Assembly (NCBI RefSeq): GCF_021228795.1
Contig: NZ_CP089309.1
Coordinates: 1,984,001 to 2,048,000, forward strand
Direction: 5' to 3'
DNA: 64,000 nucleotides
DNA from: Thiocapsa bogorovii
GTDB taxonomy: Bacteria > Pseudomonadota > Gammaproteobacteria > Chromatiales > Chromatiaceae
The notes beneath the pieces are model-generated. The model searched no databases. It was not told where the DNA came from and saw only the letters and a list, made by a program, of their open reading frames with translations. Within the stretch, counting starts at the first letter, position 1, and each line of letters begins with the position of its first letter. Below, in pieces: positions 8,746 to 17,758 of the stretch. Both the position numbers and the translations under genes were made by a program.

Positions 8746-9018
8746 TTACCAGCGCGGCCCGCGTGAGGGGCGCTCACCGCGCGGCTTGGCTTGGTTGACC
8801 TTCAGGTTCCGGCCTTTAAGCGGCGTCTCGTTCAGCCCCTTGATGGCGGCATCGGCCTCGGAGTTGTTCGGCATCTCGACGAAGCCAAAGCCTTTGGACT
8901 CACCAGTGAACTTGTCGGTGATCAAGTTCACGCTCGAGATCTCGCCATAAGCGGAGAATGCGGTCTTCAGCTCGTCTTGGGTCACGCCGTAGGCCAGGTT
9001 GCCAACGTAAATATTCAT
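8746..9018 (-). CDS. Small RRM-type RNA-binding protein
   Basis: 90 residues comprising one RNA-recognition motif: RNP2 is IYVGNLAYGV at the N-terminus and RNP1 is KGFGFVEM at about residues 42-49, followed by a short basic Arg/Gly/Pro tail. Bacterial and cyanobacterial proteins of this Rbp class are single-domain, often cold-induced RNA binders. The gene lies just downstream of the DEAD-box helicase rhlE, a common partner in cold-adaptation RNA metabolism. The 153-bp leader may be regulatory, but I could not define a promoter in it. Confidence 0.93.
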   Translation of the reverse strand: MNIYVGNLAYGVTQDELKTAFSAYGEISSVNLITDKFTGESKGFGFVEMPNNSEADAAIKGLNETPLKGRNLKVNQAKPRGERPSRGPRW

Positions 9019-9171
9019 TATTCAAGAGTTCCGTGAGAGCGCATTGAAGAGAAAGAGAGAACGGTCGAAAAATCAATACGCAACTGATTCGACAGTCTTT
9101 GCCCCCAACCGTTGGAGACGAAGGTGTGGCGGGACCGGAGCGATCCGGCTCCCGCGGTGCTCGTCAAAGAC

Positions 9172-10461
9172 CTACGGCGTTGCGCCGCGCCCGCGGCGGT
9201 CGCCCCCACGCCAGGGACGTTTCCCGGCCGCTGAAGCGGCGGCCGTTAGCGGCTTGCGTGCCGGCCGGTTCTGGCCTCGCGAGTCGCGGCGACCGCCCAG
9301 GCTGCGATCGGGCTCGGACTCGGGAGGAATCAGAGACGGCTCGAAACCGACCACGGGATCCAGCGCGATCTCCTTACGCAGGAGACGCTGAATTCCTTGA
9401 AGCAAACCGCGTTCGTCATGACTGACCAAGGACAGCGCCTTTCCGCCTGCGCCCGCTCGACCGGTCCGCCCGATGCGATGCACATAATCTTCGGCGACGT
9501 TGGGCAACTCGAAGTTCACCACTTGGGGCAGATCGACGATATCCAATCCCCGCGCGGCGATATCCGTCGCCACCAGCGCTCGAACGCTGCCGCGCTTGAA
9601 ATCGTCCAAGGCGCGCGTTCGAGCCGACTGGCTCTTGTTGCCGTGGATGGCCGCGGCGGTGATGCCCTCTCGCCCGAGGTGCTCCACCAGCCGATTGGCG
9701 CCGGCCTTGGTTCGCGTGAAGACCAGCACCTGGTGCCACTCCTCGCGACGGAAGAGGTGCGCGAGCAGATCGCGCTTGCGGGCCTTGTCCACGGGATGAG
9801 CCGCCTGAGTGACCGTTTCGGCCGCCGTGTTGCGGCGTGCGACCTCGATGAACTTCGGGCGCTTGAGAAGCCCGTCGGCCAGCCGTCTGATATCGTCGGA
9901 ATAGGTCGCCGAAAACAATAGATTCTGGCGCCGCTCGGGGAGGAACTGGATGATGCGCCGGATGTCGTGGATGAAGCCCATGTCCAGCATGCGATCGGCT
10001 TCGTCCAGCACGAGCATCTCGACGCGCGACAGGTCGACGGTGCGTCGGCCGGCGTGATCGAGCAGGCGGCCCGGTGTTGCGATCAAGACGTCGACACCCC
10101 GCTGCAGCTGATTGATCTGCGGTTGCATACCGACACCACCGAAGACGATGGCCGATCGCAAAGGCAAGTGCAGGCCGTAGGCGTGCACACGCTCCCCGAC
10201 CTGGGCCGCCAGCTCGCGCGTCGGCGTCAGGATGAGTGCACGCGGGTGACGTTGCGGGTGCCCCTTCTCGGAGAGACGCTGCAGGAGAGGCAGCACGAAG
10301 GCCGCAGTCTTCCCTGTTCCGGTTTGAGCCCCGGCAAGTAGGTCATGACCGGCCAGAATTTCCGGTATTGCCTGCAGTTGAATCGGGGTCGGGCGGGCGT
10401 AACGCTGCGTTGCTACGGCACGCAGCAAGTCGGCCTGAAGGCCGAGTGAATCGAATGACAT
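9172..10461 (-). CDS. rhlE: DEAD-box ATP-dependent RNA helicase RhlE
   Basis: 429 residues starting MSFDSLGL, the typical RhlE N-terminus. The start is set by AGGAG five nt before ATG 10461; an upstream ATG at 10494 has no such site. Motifs in order: Q motif [10 protein letters not shown], Walker [21 protein letters not shown] box [16 protein letters not shown], and [10 protein letters not shown] in the second RecA domain, then a basic C-terminal tail ending in RRGRGATP. It unwinds structured RNA, acting in ribosome assembly and the degradosome. The leader holds a CCGCGC-TT-GCGCGG hairpin flanked by direct copies of TAGGCCGGT, possibly controlling translation. Confidence 0.95.
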   Translation of the reverse strand: MSFDSLGLQADLLRAVATQRYARPTPIQLQAIPEILAGHDLLAGAQTGTGKTAAFVLPLLQRLSEKGHPQRHPRALILTPTRELAAQVGERVHAYGLHLPLRSAIVFGGVGMQPQINQLQRGVDVLIATPGRLLDHAGRRTVDLSRVEMLVLDEADRMLDMGFIHDIRRIIQFLPERRQNLLFSATYSDDIRRLADGLLKRPKFIEVARRNTAAETVTQAAHPVDKARKRDLLAHLFRREEWHQVLVFTRTKAGANRLVEHLGREGITAAAIHGNKSQSARTRALDDFKRGSVRALVATDIAARGLDIVDLPQVVNFELPNVAEDYVHRIGRTGRAGAGGKALSLVSHDERGLLQGIQRLLRKEIALDPVVGFEPSLIPPESEPDRSLGGRRDSRGQNRPARKPLTAAASAAGKRPWRGGDRRGRGATP

Positions 10462-10836
10462 TGAAACTCCTGAAACCGGCCTAAGACCGCGCAAGCGCGG
10501 GACCGGCCTAGGCAGAAAAAGAGGCGTTCGAGGATGAAGCCTTGGGAAAAGGTGGGGTCAGCCGCGAGACGACGCATCGACCGGATGATGCGAGAAGTGG
10601 AGTCTACGCGACGCGCCCAATGAAAGCCAGCGCCGTCGGTAGCCTATTTATCTTGCATTTTTCGCATCGGGATTTTGGAGCCCGCTGCAACCTGCGGCCT
10701 CCCGGTATCGAAATCTTCACCGACATTCCATCTCGGCATCCGAGGTCAACATCGGCTCGTGCGACCGAGCCAAGCCCGCACGATGCCAAAATGGATGCCG
10801 AGATGGTGCCCGGCAAATCGCCGGAGCAATGGCGCC
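10462..10836. other. Gene-free region between hns and rhlE
   Basis: About 375 bp without a credible gene; the short open frames here have no start context. It holds the structured rhlE leader (roughly 10462-10515) and a long inverted repeat near the hns end, listed separately. I could not identify a convincing rhlE promoter. Confidence 0.6.
10728..10806 (-). terminator. Long hairpin downstream of hns (possible terminator or small RNA)
   Basis: CCATCTCGGCATCC (10728-10741) and GGATGCCGAGATGG (10793-10806) form a perfect 14-bp inverted repeat around a 51-nt loop. The loop contains two mutually exclusive smaller stems (TCGTGCG/CGCACGA and GGCTCG/CGAGCC). It begins 30 nt after the hns stop. There is no U-tract, so simple intrinsic termination is not certain; a 3'-end stabiliser or small RNA is possible. 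Confidence 0.45.
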
Positions 10837-11244
10837 TTAGGCGTCGACCGCTTGGAGATAGCTGGATTTGAAGGCTTCGCGATCGGCCTTCGAAGAAGGG
10901 TCATAGCCCTGCTCCGCCATTTTCTGCTTCATCCAGCCGGGAAGCACGCCGCGCACATAGACGTTGTCCGAATTCTCCGGATCGACATATCGCGTATACT
11001 GCCGCCCCCCAGTAGAGGCGCGCCGGACCGACGCGCCTGCACGCCGGCGCTTGGATTCCACAAGAGGCAGAATGTCTTCCAATTCGTAGCCGTATTGGGC
11101 GATCAGGCCCTTGATCTGTTGAGCGACTTCCGATTTCGCTTCTTGACGGCGCACTTCCAGTGCGCGCTTCAGCTCGGCCTTGCTGCTTTCGATTTCGGCA
11201 AGCTGCTGCTGAATCTCGTCGACGCTAAGGTTAGCGTACTCCAC
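10837..11244 (-). CDS. hns: H-NS-family nucleoid protein
   Basis: 135 residues. The start is the GTG at 11244, placed 7 nt after GGAGGT; a TTG at 11259 would sit on that ribosome site and is rejected. The N-terminal half (LSVDEIQQQLAEIESSKAELKRALEV) is a coiled-coil oligomerisation region, a basic linker follows (KRRRAGASVRRASTGG), and the C-terminal half is an H-NS DNA-binding domain beginning YVDPENSDN. In classical H-NS the minor-groove loop carries a Q/RGR motif; here that position reads VYVRGVLPGW, so AT-tract recognition may differ. Likely a global silencer of AT-rich DNA. An insertion sequence ends about 160 bp upstream of the start. Confidence 0.85.
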   Translation of the reverse strand: MEYANLSVDEIQQQLAEIESSKAELKRALEVRRQEAKSEVAQQIKGLIAQYGYELEDILPLVESKRRRAGASVRRASTGGRQYTRYVDPENSDNVYVRGVLPGWMKQKMAEQGYDPSSKADREAFKSSYLQAVDA

Positions 11245-11291
11245 GTGATATACCTCCAAAACGGGTAAAGGATGATTCCCGAAAAGTCAAA

Positions 11292-11310
11292 CGAGCCGTC
11301 ATGCGGCTCG
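11292..11310 (-). other. Hairpin in the hns leader
   Basis: CGAGCCG (11292-11298) and CGGCTCG (11304-11310) form a perfect 7-bp stem with a 5-nt loop. From the promoter at 11320-11347 this would lie at the very 5' end of the hns transcript, where such stems often stabilise mRNA. Confidence 0.5.
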
Positions 11311-11319
11311 ATCCTGCAT

Positions 11320-11347
11320 AATTTATGCGATTTATAATGGATGTCAA
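11320..11347 (-). promoter_or_regulatory. Sigma-70-type promoter of hns
   Basis: On the minus strand TTGACA (11347-11342) is followed by a 16-bp spacer and TAAATT (11325-11320) in an AT-rich stretch, about 75 bp before the GTG start. The -35 box is a perfect consensus. The insertion sequence begins 58 bp upstream of the -35 box, so the core promoter is intact but upstream activator or UP sequences would be replaced. Confidence 0.65.
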
Positions 11348-11399
11348 GCAGAAAGGGTAAAACGCGACCGGATGAGATGCTCCGATCGATCCATCGAAC

Positions 11400-11405
11400 A
11401 TCTTA
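11400..11405. repeat. Target-site duplication, left copy (ATCTTA)
   Basis: ATCTTA immediately precedes the left inverted repeat of the insertion sequence and recurs at 12909-12914 right after the right inverted repeat. A perfect 6-bp duplication indicates transposition into this site without later rearrangement. Confidence 0.85.
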
Positions 11406-12908
11406 CTCGACTTTGGCCATTTCCGGGCCTCGGCGGAAGCGCCGCGAGGCGCCGGGAGCGACGGTGACAGACCCGATTGATGTGGCGGCAGAGGGCCGCG
11501 GACGGTATCGTCCGATGTCGACCAAAACCTCGGACCTGCCCGCGGATGTTCCCTCTGCCAGCCTCGATTGTATCTGTTCTGCAGCCCTTTGCCTGCCTGT
11601 TCACCGCGCCGACCCTGGCGCATCTGCACGTCTTGCTCACGGGAACGCTGCTGGCGCAAGGACCACGCACGGTGACGGCGGCACTGCGGGCGATGGGGCT
11701 GAGCGCGGAGCGGCGCTTCGAGCGTTACCACCGGGTGCTGAATCGGGCGCGTTGGTCGTCGCGCCAAGGGGCGCGGATTCTGCTGGGGTTGTTGCTCGGG
11801 ATGTTGCCGGCGCAGGTGCCGATCGTGGTGGCGGTCGACGAGACGCTGGAACGGCGCAAGGGCGCGCGCATTCGAGCGAAGGGGATGTATCGCGATGCGG
11901 TGCGCTCCTCGCGCGGCAAGGTGGTGACCTGTTTGGGGCTGGAGTGGATCTGCATGGCGTTGTTGGTGCCCGTGCCGTGGAGCACGCGGCCTTGGGCGCT
12001 GCCCTTTCTCACCCGCTTGGCGCCGTCGAAACGGGCCGACGAGGCGGCCGCGCGGCACCATCGCACGGTCGTGGAGCTCACCATCGGGATGGTCTGGCTG
12101 GTCTCGCGCTGGCTGCAGCAACGCCGCTGGATCCTGCTCGGCGACGGCAGCTACTCCTGCATCCAGCTGGGGTGGGAAGTGCTGGCTGCGCAAGCGACCC
12201 TGATCACGCGCCTGCGCCTGGATGCACGCCTGTTCGCCTTTCCCGAGCCGGTGCCCGCCGGGCGGCGCGGCCCCAAGCCGAAGAAAGGCGGCGTACTGGC
12301 CAAGCTCGCCACACGCGAGGAAGCGGCGCACACCCGAGGCGAGGAGGTCGCGATTCAATGGTACGGACAGCCCAAAACGCTGCGCCTGCTCAGCGAGGTG
12401 TGTCTGTGGCACACCGCGGGATGGCCGCCGTTGCCGATTCGCTGGGTGCTCGTGGTCGATCCCGAGGGCCGGCTGCCGACGCAAGCCTTCTTCACCACCG
12501 ACCTGAACATGGCGCCGGCCCGCGTCGTGGAGCTGTTCGTCCAGCGCTGGTCGCTCGAGGTCACCTTCGAGGAAGTCCGTCGCCACCTCGGCGTCGAGAC
12601 CCAGCGCCAGTGGAACGACCTGGCGATCGCACGCACCACGCCGATGCTGATGGCGCTGTTCTCGCTCGTCTGTCTCATGGTCTACCGGTGGCGCGAGCGC
12701 TGGGACGCCCTGCCGCGCTCCACGGCCTGGTATCTGAAGTCCCACGCCACCTTCTCCGATTGCCTGGCCCTGGTGCGGCGCACCATCTGGGCCGAGGAGA
12801 ATTACGCCTACTCACGGTCCGAGGGGGAGATGGTCCTAATTTCGTCCAAGCGACTCGATCGCCTGCTGGAACAGCTCGCGGCGACCGCCTAGATTGGCCA
12901 AAGTCGAG
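11406..12908 (+). mobile_element. Complete insertion sequence (1,503 bp, DDE transposase)
   Basis: Bounded by perfect 14-bp terminal inverted repeats CTCGACTTTGGCCA (11406-11419) and TGGCCAAAGTCGAG (12895-12908), flanked by the direct repeat ATCTTA. It carries one intact transposase gene. The 6-bp duplication and the transposase suggest an IS4/IS701-like group, but I cannot place the family with certainty. The intact ends and gene suggest a recent, possibly still mobile element. It sits between hns and queA. Confidence 0.9.
11546..12892 (+). CDS. DDE transposase of the insertion sequence
   Basis: 448 residues from ATG 11546 (MFPLPASIV); an upstream in-frame start at 11477 gives a low-complexity leader unlike a transposase. 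Candidate catalytic residues are Asp in VAVDETLER, Asp in LLGDGSYS and Glu in RWSLEVTFEEVRRHLG, the last in the typical helix that carries the DDE glutamate. The frame is uninterrupted and ends 16 bp before the outer end of the right inverted repeat. A long open frame exists on the opposite strand but is a GC-rich shadow. Confidence 0.9.
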   Translation: MFPLPASIVSVLQPFACLFTAPTLAHLHVLLTGTLLAQGPRTVTAALRAMGLSAERRFERYHRVLNRARWSSRQGARILLGLLLGMLPAQVPIVVAVDETLERRKGARIRAKGMYRDAVRSSRGKVVTCLGLEWICMALLVPVPWSTRPWALPFLTRLAPSKRADEAAARHHRTVVELTIGMVWLVSRWLQQRRWILLGDGSYSCIQLGWEVLAAQATLITRLRLDARLFAFPEPVPAGRRGPKPKKGGVLAKLATREEAAHTRGEEVAIQWYGQPKTLRLLSEVCLWHTAGWPPLPIRWVLVVDPEGRLPTQAFFTTDLNMAPARVVELFVQRWSLEVTFEEVRRHLGVETQRQWNDLAIARTTPMLMALFSLVCLMVYRWRERWDALPRSTAWYLKSHATFSDCLALVRRTIWAEENYAYSRSEGEMVLISSKRLDRLLEQLAATA

Positions 12909-12914
12909 ATCTTA
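12909..12914. repeat. Target-site duplication, right copy (ATCTTA)
   Basis: Second copy of the 6-bp duplication, adjoining the right inverted repeat of the insertion sequence. The following 100 bp up to the queA stop contains no recognisable feature. Confidence 0.85.
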
Positions 12915-13014
12915 AAGAGCCGCTCAGTCGCGCAGCTTCACGCAGATGCTCGGCTGGGTCGCACACACGGATTGAGCAATTCGGAACCGAATCGGACACG
13001 CCGGGAAAGGAGAC

Positions 13015-14088
13015 TCATCGGCTCGATGATTGGTCGAGCATCGCATCCTCCTGCGCCGTATCCTCGGCATTACGGCTCAGAAACATCGCATCGCCGTAGC
13101 TGAAGAACCGATACCGAGCCTCCACGGCATGGCGGTAGGCATCCATCACGGGACGATAGCCTGAAAAGGCGGAAACCAACATCAGCAGTGTCGATTCTGG
13201 CAGGTGGAAGTTGGTAATCATCGCGTCCACCACCCGAAACCGATAACCCGGCCGAATAAAGAGACGACTGTCGCCCCGAAAAGGGCGAAGCTCGCCTTCG
13301 GCCGCGGCGCTCTCGAGACTCCGGACGCTCGTGGTACCGACCGCGACGATACGCCCACCACCCGCGCGCGTCGAATGGACTTGACGGCAGACCTCTTCAT
13401 TGACGTCGATCCATTCCGCGTGCATCTCATGCCGATCGAGGTCATCGACGCGAACCGGCTGGAAGGTTCCTGCGCCGACATGCAATGTCACCTCCGCGAA
13501 CGCGACGCCCATCTCCCGCAGACGGGCCAACATGGCCTCGTCGAAGTGAAGGCCGGCCGTCGGAGCGGCGACAGCCCCGCTGTGACGAGCGTAGACGGTT
13601 TGATAGCGCGCATCGTCAGAAGCGTCGTCCGGACGCTGGATATAGGGCGGCAAGGGAATGTGGCCCTGCGCCGACATAAGGTCGGCAAAGCTGCCTTCGG
13701 TCAGTCCAAGGCGATAAAGATCGCCTTCGCGCCGGCGCACGAGAAGGCGAACGCCCGCGCCGAGATCGATCCAGCGCCCCGGCTTGAGTGACTTACTTGC
13801 GCGGACCTGGGCCAATGCCTCGCGGGCCCCGAGGACGCGCTCGATCAGGATCTCGACTCGACCGCCGGTATCCTTGTGCCCGAGCAGTCGGGCTCGCATC
13901 ACCCGCGTGTTGTTGAAGACCAACAAATCACCCGGCCTCAGCAACCGCGGCAGATCGCGAAAGAAGAGGTCGCGACACCCCTCGCGCAAGGGATCGAGCG
14001 CAAGCAACCGCGATGCACCGCGATCGGGCAGCGGGCGCTGGGCAATCAAGTCGGCGGGCAGGTCGTAGTGAAAATCACGAAGGCGCAT
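13015..14088 (-). CDS. queA: S-adenosylmethionine:tRNA ribosyltransferase-isomerase
   Basis: 357 residues from ATG 14088 ([11 protein letters not shown]), which aligns with the usual QueA N-terminus; an ATG five codons upstream is possible. It converts 7-aminomethyl-7-deazaguanine in tRNA to epoxyqueuosine, using SAM as ribosyl donor. Family signatures include [41 protein letters not shown] and [17 protein letters not shown]. tgt, often downstream of queA, is not next to it here; the insertion sequence follows instead. Confidence 0.97.
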   Translation of the reverse strand: MRLRDFHYDLPADLIAQRPLPDRGASRLLALDPLREGCRDLFFRDLPRLLRPGDLLVFNNTRVMRARLLGHKDTGGRVEILIERVLGAREALAQVRASKSLKPGRWIDLGAGVRLLVRRREGDLYRLGLTEGSFADLMSAQGHIPLPPYIQRPDDASDDARYQTVYARHSGAVAAPTAGLHFDEAMLARLREMGVAFAEVTLHVGAGTFQPVRVDDLDRHEMHAEWIDVNEEVCRQVHSTRAGGGRIVAVGTTSVRSLESAAAEGELRPFRGDSRLFIRPGYRFRVVDAMITNFHLPESTLLMLVSAFSGYRPVMDAYRHAVEARYRFFSYGDAMFLSRNAEDTAQEDAMLDQSSSR

Positions 14089-14240
14089 GAAGCGAATAGA
14101 CATGAAACAGGTTGCAACGGTCTACGACGAAGGTCTAGAAGCAGGCGGTCGGCGAACGCGGCGGGCATGATAGCACTCGAAGCTCGATCGTCTTCGGTTA
14201 TCCTTATCCGCTGGATCCCAATGACGCCCGCCTGAATATC

Positions 14241-15443
14241 GTGAGACTCGGCATCGATCGACTATTGGACGACCCCGCCCTTCATGGGCCGCTTCGAGGC
14301 CGCCGCGTGGCGTTGCTCGGCCACCCGGCATCCATGACCGCCGCCGGCCAACACAGCCTGGACGCGCTGATGGCGCTAGGCGACGTGAACGTGACCGCCG
14401 CCTTCGGCCCTCAACACGGAATGCGTGGCGACAAGCAAGACAACATGGTCGAGACGGAAGACACCCTGGATTCGCGACACGGTATCCCGGTCTTCAGCCT
14501 TTACGGCAAGGTACGCTATCCGACGGGTGCAATGCTCGATCACTTCGATGTCCTACTGGTGGATCTGCAGGACATCGGGACCCGCATCTATACCTACGTC
14601 ACGACGCTTGCCTATCTGATCGACGCTTGCGCCGCGGCAGGCAAAACCCTCCGGGTCTTGGATCGACCCAACCCCGCCGGACGCCCGATCGAGGGCAGCA
14701 TCCTGGAAGCAGGCTGGGAGAGCTTCGTCGGCGCAGGTCCGCTCATCATGCGTCACGGACTGACCTTCGGGGAGCTGGCCCGCTGGTTTGTCGCCTACCG
14801 CGGTCACGATATCGACCTCGAGGTGATCGCGATGGACGGTTACCGCCCCGAGGTCGGCCCCGGTTTCGGCTGGCCCGCCATGGAACTGCCCTGGATCAAC
14901 CCCAGTCCCAACGCCGCGAGCCTCAATATGGCCCGCTGCTTCCCCGGCACCGTCCTGTTGGAAGGAACAACACTCTCCGAAGGGCGCGGCACCACGGTGT
15001 CGCTGGAGGTCGTCGGCGCGCCGGACCTGGACTTCGAGCGCGTACTCGAACGCATGCGCACCGAATCCGCGGATTGGACAGAGGGTGCCTTGATCCGCCC
15101 CTGCTGGTTCGAGCCGACCTTCCACAAGCATGCCGGGCTGCTCTGCTCGGGGCTGCAGATCCACACCGACTATCACGGCTACCGTCACGATCGCTTCAAG
15201 CCGTACCGACTGATTGCGCTTCTGTTGAAGGCCGTTCGATCCGAATACCCGGATTATCCGATCTGGCGCGACTTCCCCTACGAGTACGAGACCGAGCGTC
15301 TGGCCATCGACCTACTCTCGGGCGGTACCTTCCTGCGCGACTGGGTCGACGACCCGGAGGCCCGGCCCGGCGACCTGGAACTGCGTCTGAGTGCCGACGA
15401 GGCACAATGGGCCGAGTCGACAGCGGAGGTCCGGCTCTATTAG
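14241..15443 (+). CDS. NamZ-like (DUF1343) exo-beta-N-acetylmuramidase
   Basis: 400 residues from a GTG start. DUF1343 landmarks are the N-terminal GRRVALLGHPAS, FGPQHGMRGDKQDNMVETE, VLLVDLQDIGTRIYTY, LDRPNPAGR and LLEGTTLSEGRGTT. The founding member, B. subtilis NamZ, removes terminal N-acetylmuramic acid from peptidoglycan fragments; the conserved acidic residue in the VETE region is a candidate catalytic acid. No signal peptide is visible, so a cytoplasmic role in recycling muropeptides is more likely than secretion. It is divergent from queA and convergent with the sensor kinase gene. Confidence 0.85.
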   Translation: MRLGIDRLLDDPALHGPLRGRRVALLGHPASMTAAGQHSLDALMALGDVNVTAAFGPQHGMRGDKQDNMVETEDTLDSRHGIPVFSLYGKVRYPTGAMLDHFDVLLVDLQDIGTRIYTYVTTLAYLIDACAAAGKTLRVLDRPNPAGRPIEGSILEAGWESFVGAGPLIMRHGLTFGELARWFVAYRGHDIDLEVIAMDGYRPEVGPGFGWPAMELPWINPSPNAASLNMARCFPGTVLLEGTTLSEGRGTTVSLEVVGAPDLDFERVLERMRTESADWTEGALIRPCWFEPTFHKHAGLLCSGLQIHTDYHGYRHDRFKPYRLIALLLKAVRSEYPDYPIWRDFPYEYETERLAIDLLSGGTFLRDWVDDPEARPGDLELRLSADEAQWAESTAEVRLY

Positions 15444-15476
15444 TGGAAGGTGAATCATCCGAGTGGCGATTCGACG

Positions 15477-16901
15477 TTACGCTGCGGGTGAGCGAGCGTC
15501 GCGGAAGCGGATCGTCACGAGAAGCCCGTCGGCATCGCCGCCGAGGGCGATGGACGCCTGGTGCAGATCGAGCGCCGCTTTGACGAGGCTCAACCCGAGT
15601 CCACTGCCGGGGGTCGAGCGACTGTCGTCGAGCCGGACGAAACGATCGAGGACCCGCTCGCGCGCCTCCGGCGGAATGCCGGGTCCGGAATCGCGAATCG
15701 TCAATATCACGCCGTCCTCCCGAGACGCGACGGCAAGCGCGATGGTCCCGCGCGGCGGCGTGTATTTGATGGCGTTGTCGACCAGATTGACCAAGGCCTG
15801 AAACAGAAGATCGCGGTCACCCATGACCTGGGCCGGTCCATCGAGTCGAAGCGTTAAGCTCTGGCCCTTCTCGGCCGCGAGCGGCTCGTAGAGCTCGGCC
15901 AAATCCTCCATCAAGGCACCGAGATCCACGCGCGCGAAGGCGGCCCGTCGGGCGCCGGACTCGATGCGTGCGATCCGCAGCAAGGCATTGAAGGTCCCGA
16001 GCATCTCCTCGGCATCGGCGATCGCCTCGCCTGCGAGCGAGCGAGCGTTCTCGCAATCTTCGAGCTCGTTGTAGAGCAGCTCGAGCTTGGTTCGCACACG
16101 CGTCAGAGGGGTGCGCAGATCATGGGCGATGTTGTCCGAGACCTGACGGACGCCCGCCATCAGCTGCTCGATGCGCTCCAGCATCCGGTTGAGATTCTCG
16201 GCCAGCTCGTCGAAATCGTCGCCGCTGCCGTTGAGCGGGATACGCCGGGAGAGGTCTCCGGCCATGATCTTGCCGGCGGTCTGATTGATGATCTCCAGCC
16301 GTCGCATCACACCGGCACTCATCACCCATCCGCCCAACAAGGCCAAGGCAGCGGTGATGGCCAACCCCCACGCGAGCGCGTCCAGGATGAGGGCGCGCGT
16401 CGCCTCCAGATCGCGCACGTCGCGCCCGACCAGCAGCCTGAGACCACCGCGCAGCAAGAAGACCTGTCCGCGGGCCGCATGCTCTTCGGCGCGATCGGGT
16501 CCGCGCTCGCGCAGGCGGAATCGGATCCAGCCCTCCGAGCCGGGAAAGCCCGTGGGCCAGCGATCGAGGTTGCCGGCGAGCCGCTCGAGGTTGTCGTCGA
16601 CCAGGAGATAGACGCTCGAGCCGACCGGATCGCGCGCAACGCGCTCGCTGATCACCGAAGACAGACCGGCGAGACCGCGGCGCCGATACTGCTCGGCCAG
16701 CCCACGGATTTCCGCCTCGATGGTCGCCGCGGTTTGGCGGTCCATGTAGCCGGCGGTCGACCAGTAGATAAACGCCATGAGGATGCCGACCGACACGCCG
16801 AGAAGCAGCACGTAGAGGACGGCCAGGCGGAAGGTGGAGCTGCGCAGGGTGTTGGCGGCCCGCGCACGCAGCGCCGACGGCGGATGCCCGGTGTCGCTCA
16901 T
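15477..16901 (-). CDS. Membrane sensor histidine kinase
   Basis: 474 residues. The ATG at 16901 overlaps the response regulator stop as ATGA, which fixes the start; a longer frame upstream is spurious. Order: TM1 (about 22-44), periplasmic loop, TM2 (around 165-190), HAMP, HisKA with H-box HDLRTPLTRVRTKLE, and HATPase with N-box NLVDNAIKY and G-boxes DSGPGIPPEA and GSGLGLSLV. All catalytic boxes are intact. Together with the OmpR-type regulator it forms a QseC/CzcS-like two-component system. The signal is not deducible; neither neighbour suggests a target. Confidence 0.93.
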   Translation of the reverse strand: MSDTGHPPSALRARAANTLRSSTFRLAVLYVLLLGVSVGILMAFIYWSTAGYMDRQTAATIEAEIRGLAEQYRRRGLAGLSSVISERVARDPVGSSVYLLVDDNLERLAGNLDRWPTGFPGSEGWIRFRLRERGPDRAEEHAARGQVFLLRGGLRLLVGRDVRDLEATRALILDALAWGLAITAALALLGGWVMSAGVMRRLEIINQTAGKIMAGDLSRRIPLNGSGDDFDELAENLNRMLERIEQLMAGVRQVSDNIAHDLRTPLTRVRTKLELLYNELEDCENARSLAGEAIADAEEMLGTFNALLRIARIESGARRAAFARVDLGALMEDLAELYEPLAAEKGQSLTLRLDGPAQVMGDRDLLFQALVNLVDNAIKYTPPRGTIALAVASREDGVILTIRDSGPGIPPEARERVLDRFVRLDDSRSTPGSGLGLSLVKAALDLHQASIALGGDADGLLVTIRFRDARSPAA

Positions 16902-17572
16902 GCCCCGCGGAGCATATAACCGACACCGCGGACAGTCTGCAGGAGAGGCGGCTCGAAGTCTTTGTCGATCTTGCTGCGCAGGCGGCTGATATGCACGTCG
17001 ATGACGTTCGTCTGAGGGTCGAAGTGATAGTCCCAAACCTGCTCGAGCAGCATGGTGCGCGTGACCACCTGGTCGGCATGTCGCACCAGGTATTCGAGCA
17101 ACCGAAACTCGCGCGGCTGAAGTCGGATCTCGCGCCCGGCGCGGGTCACCTCTCGCTTGAGCAGATCCATCTCGAGATCGGCGACCCGCAGGCACGTCTC
17201 CGGCGTGTCGGCCTTGCCGCGACGCAGCAGGGCCTCGAGACGCGCATGAAGCTCGGAGAAGGCGAAGGGCTTGACGAGATAGTCGTCACCACCCGCCCGC
17301 AGGCCTGCCACGCGATCGTCGACCTCGCCCAAGGCACTGAGAAAGAGCACCGGCGTGCGGTTACCGGAGGCGCGCAGTGTTCGCACGATGCCCACCCCGT
17401 CGAGCCCGGGCAACATACGGTCAACGACCAGGGCGTCGTACTCGCCGCTGGCGGCTTGCAGCAGGCCCGCGCGTCCGTCGGCGACGTGGTCCGTGACCGC
17501 GCCGGTTTCGGCGAGGCCCCTGAGTAAATAGTCGGCGGTTTGGCGATCGTCTTCGATCAGGAGGACTCGCAT
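16898..17572 (-). CDS. OmpR-family response regulator
   Basis: 224 residues. Receiver domain with acidic pocket EDD (7-9), phosphoacceptor Asp51 in VVDRMLPG and Lys101 in YLVKPF, followed by a winged-helix DNA-binding domain (RLLEYLVRHADQVVTR and DVHISRLRSKI). It is translationally coupled to its kinase. It is closest in type to QseB/CopR/TctD regulators. Three tandem heptamers 25 bp upstream may be its own binding site. Confidence 0.93.
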   Translation of the reverse strand: MRVLLIEDDRQTADYLLRGLAETGAVTDHVADGRAGLLQAASGEYDALVVDRMLPGLDGVGIVRTLRASGNRTPVLFLSALGEVDDRVAGLRAGGDDYLVKPFAFSELHARLEALLRRGKADTPETCLRVADLEMDLLKREVTRAGREIRLQPREFRLLEYLVRHADQVVTRTMLLEQVWDYHFDPQTNVIDVHISRLRSKIDKDFEPPLLQTVRGVGYMLRGA

Positions 17573-17596
17573 GGGTTGCTCGTCGGGGTTCGGGAA

Positions 17597-17617
17597 TTGG
17601 TTATTGGTTATTGGTTA
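17597..17617. promoter_or_regulatory. Three tandem TTGGTTA heptamers upstream of the response regulator
   Basis: TTGGTTA occurs three times head to tail between the response regulator start (17572) and the protease gene. OmpR-type regulators bind direct repeats, but usually with 10-11 bp spacing, so the 7-bp period makes this only a candidate operator; it could also be slipped-strand repeat DNA. Confidence 0.35.
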
Positions 17618-17758
17618 TTCGTGGCCGGTTATCGGCGTTCCGGCGAGATAGGATAGCGCGGAATCTGTTCGATCAACCCCCGGGGGCACTCGATCGCGAA
17701 CGTGCTGTGCGGCAAGGTCGCGATCGAGGCCGGCAAGCGTTGGTAGGTTAGGGATCGA

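Noticed and set aside
11231-12745. 504-residue open frame antisense to the transposase
   Set aside because: Low-complexity Arg/His/Gln-rich translation, no ribosome site, and it is the complement of a clear DDE transposase; typical of GC-rich DNA.
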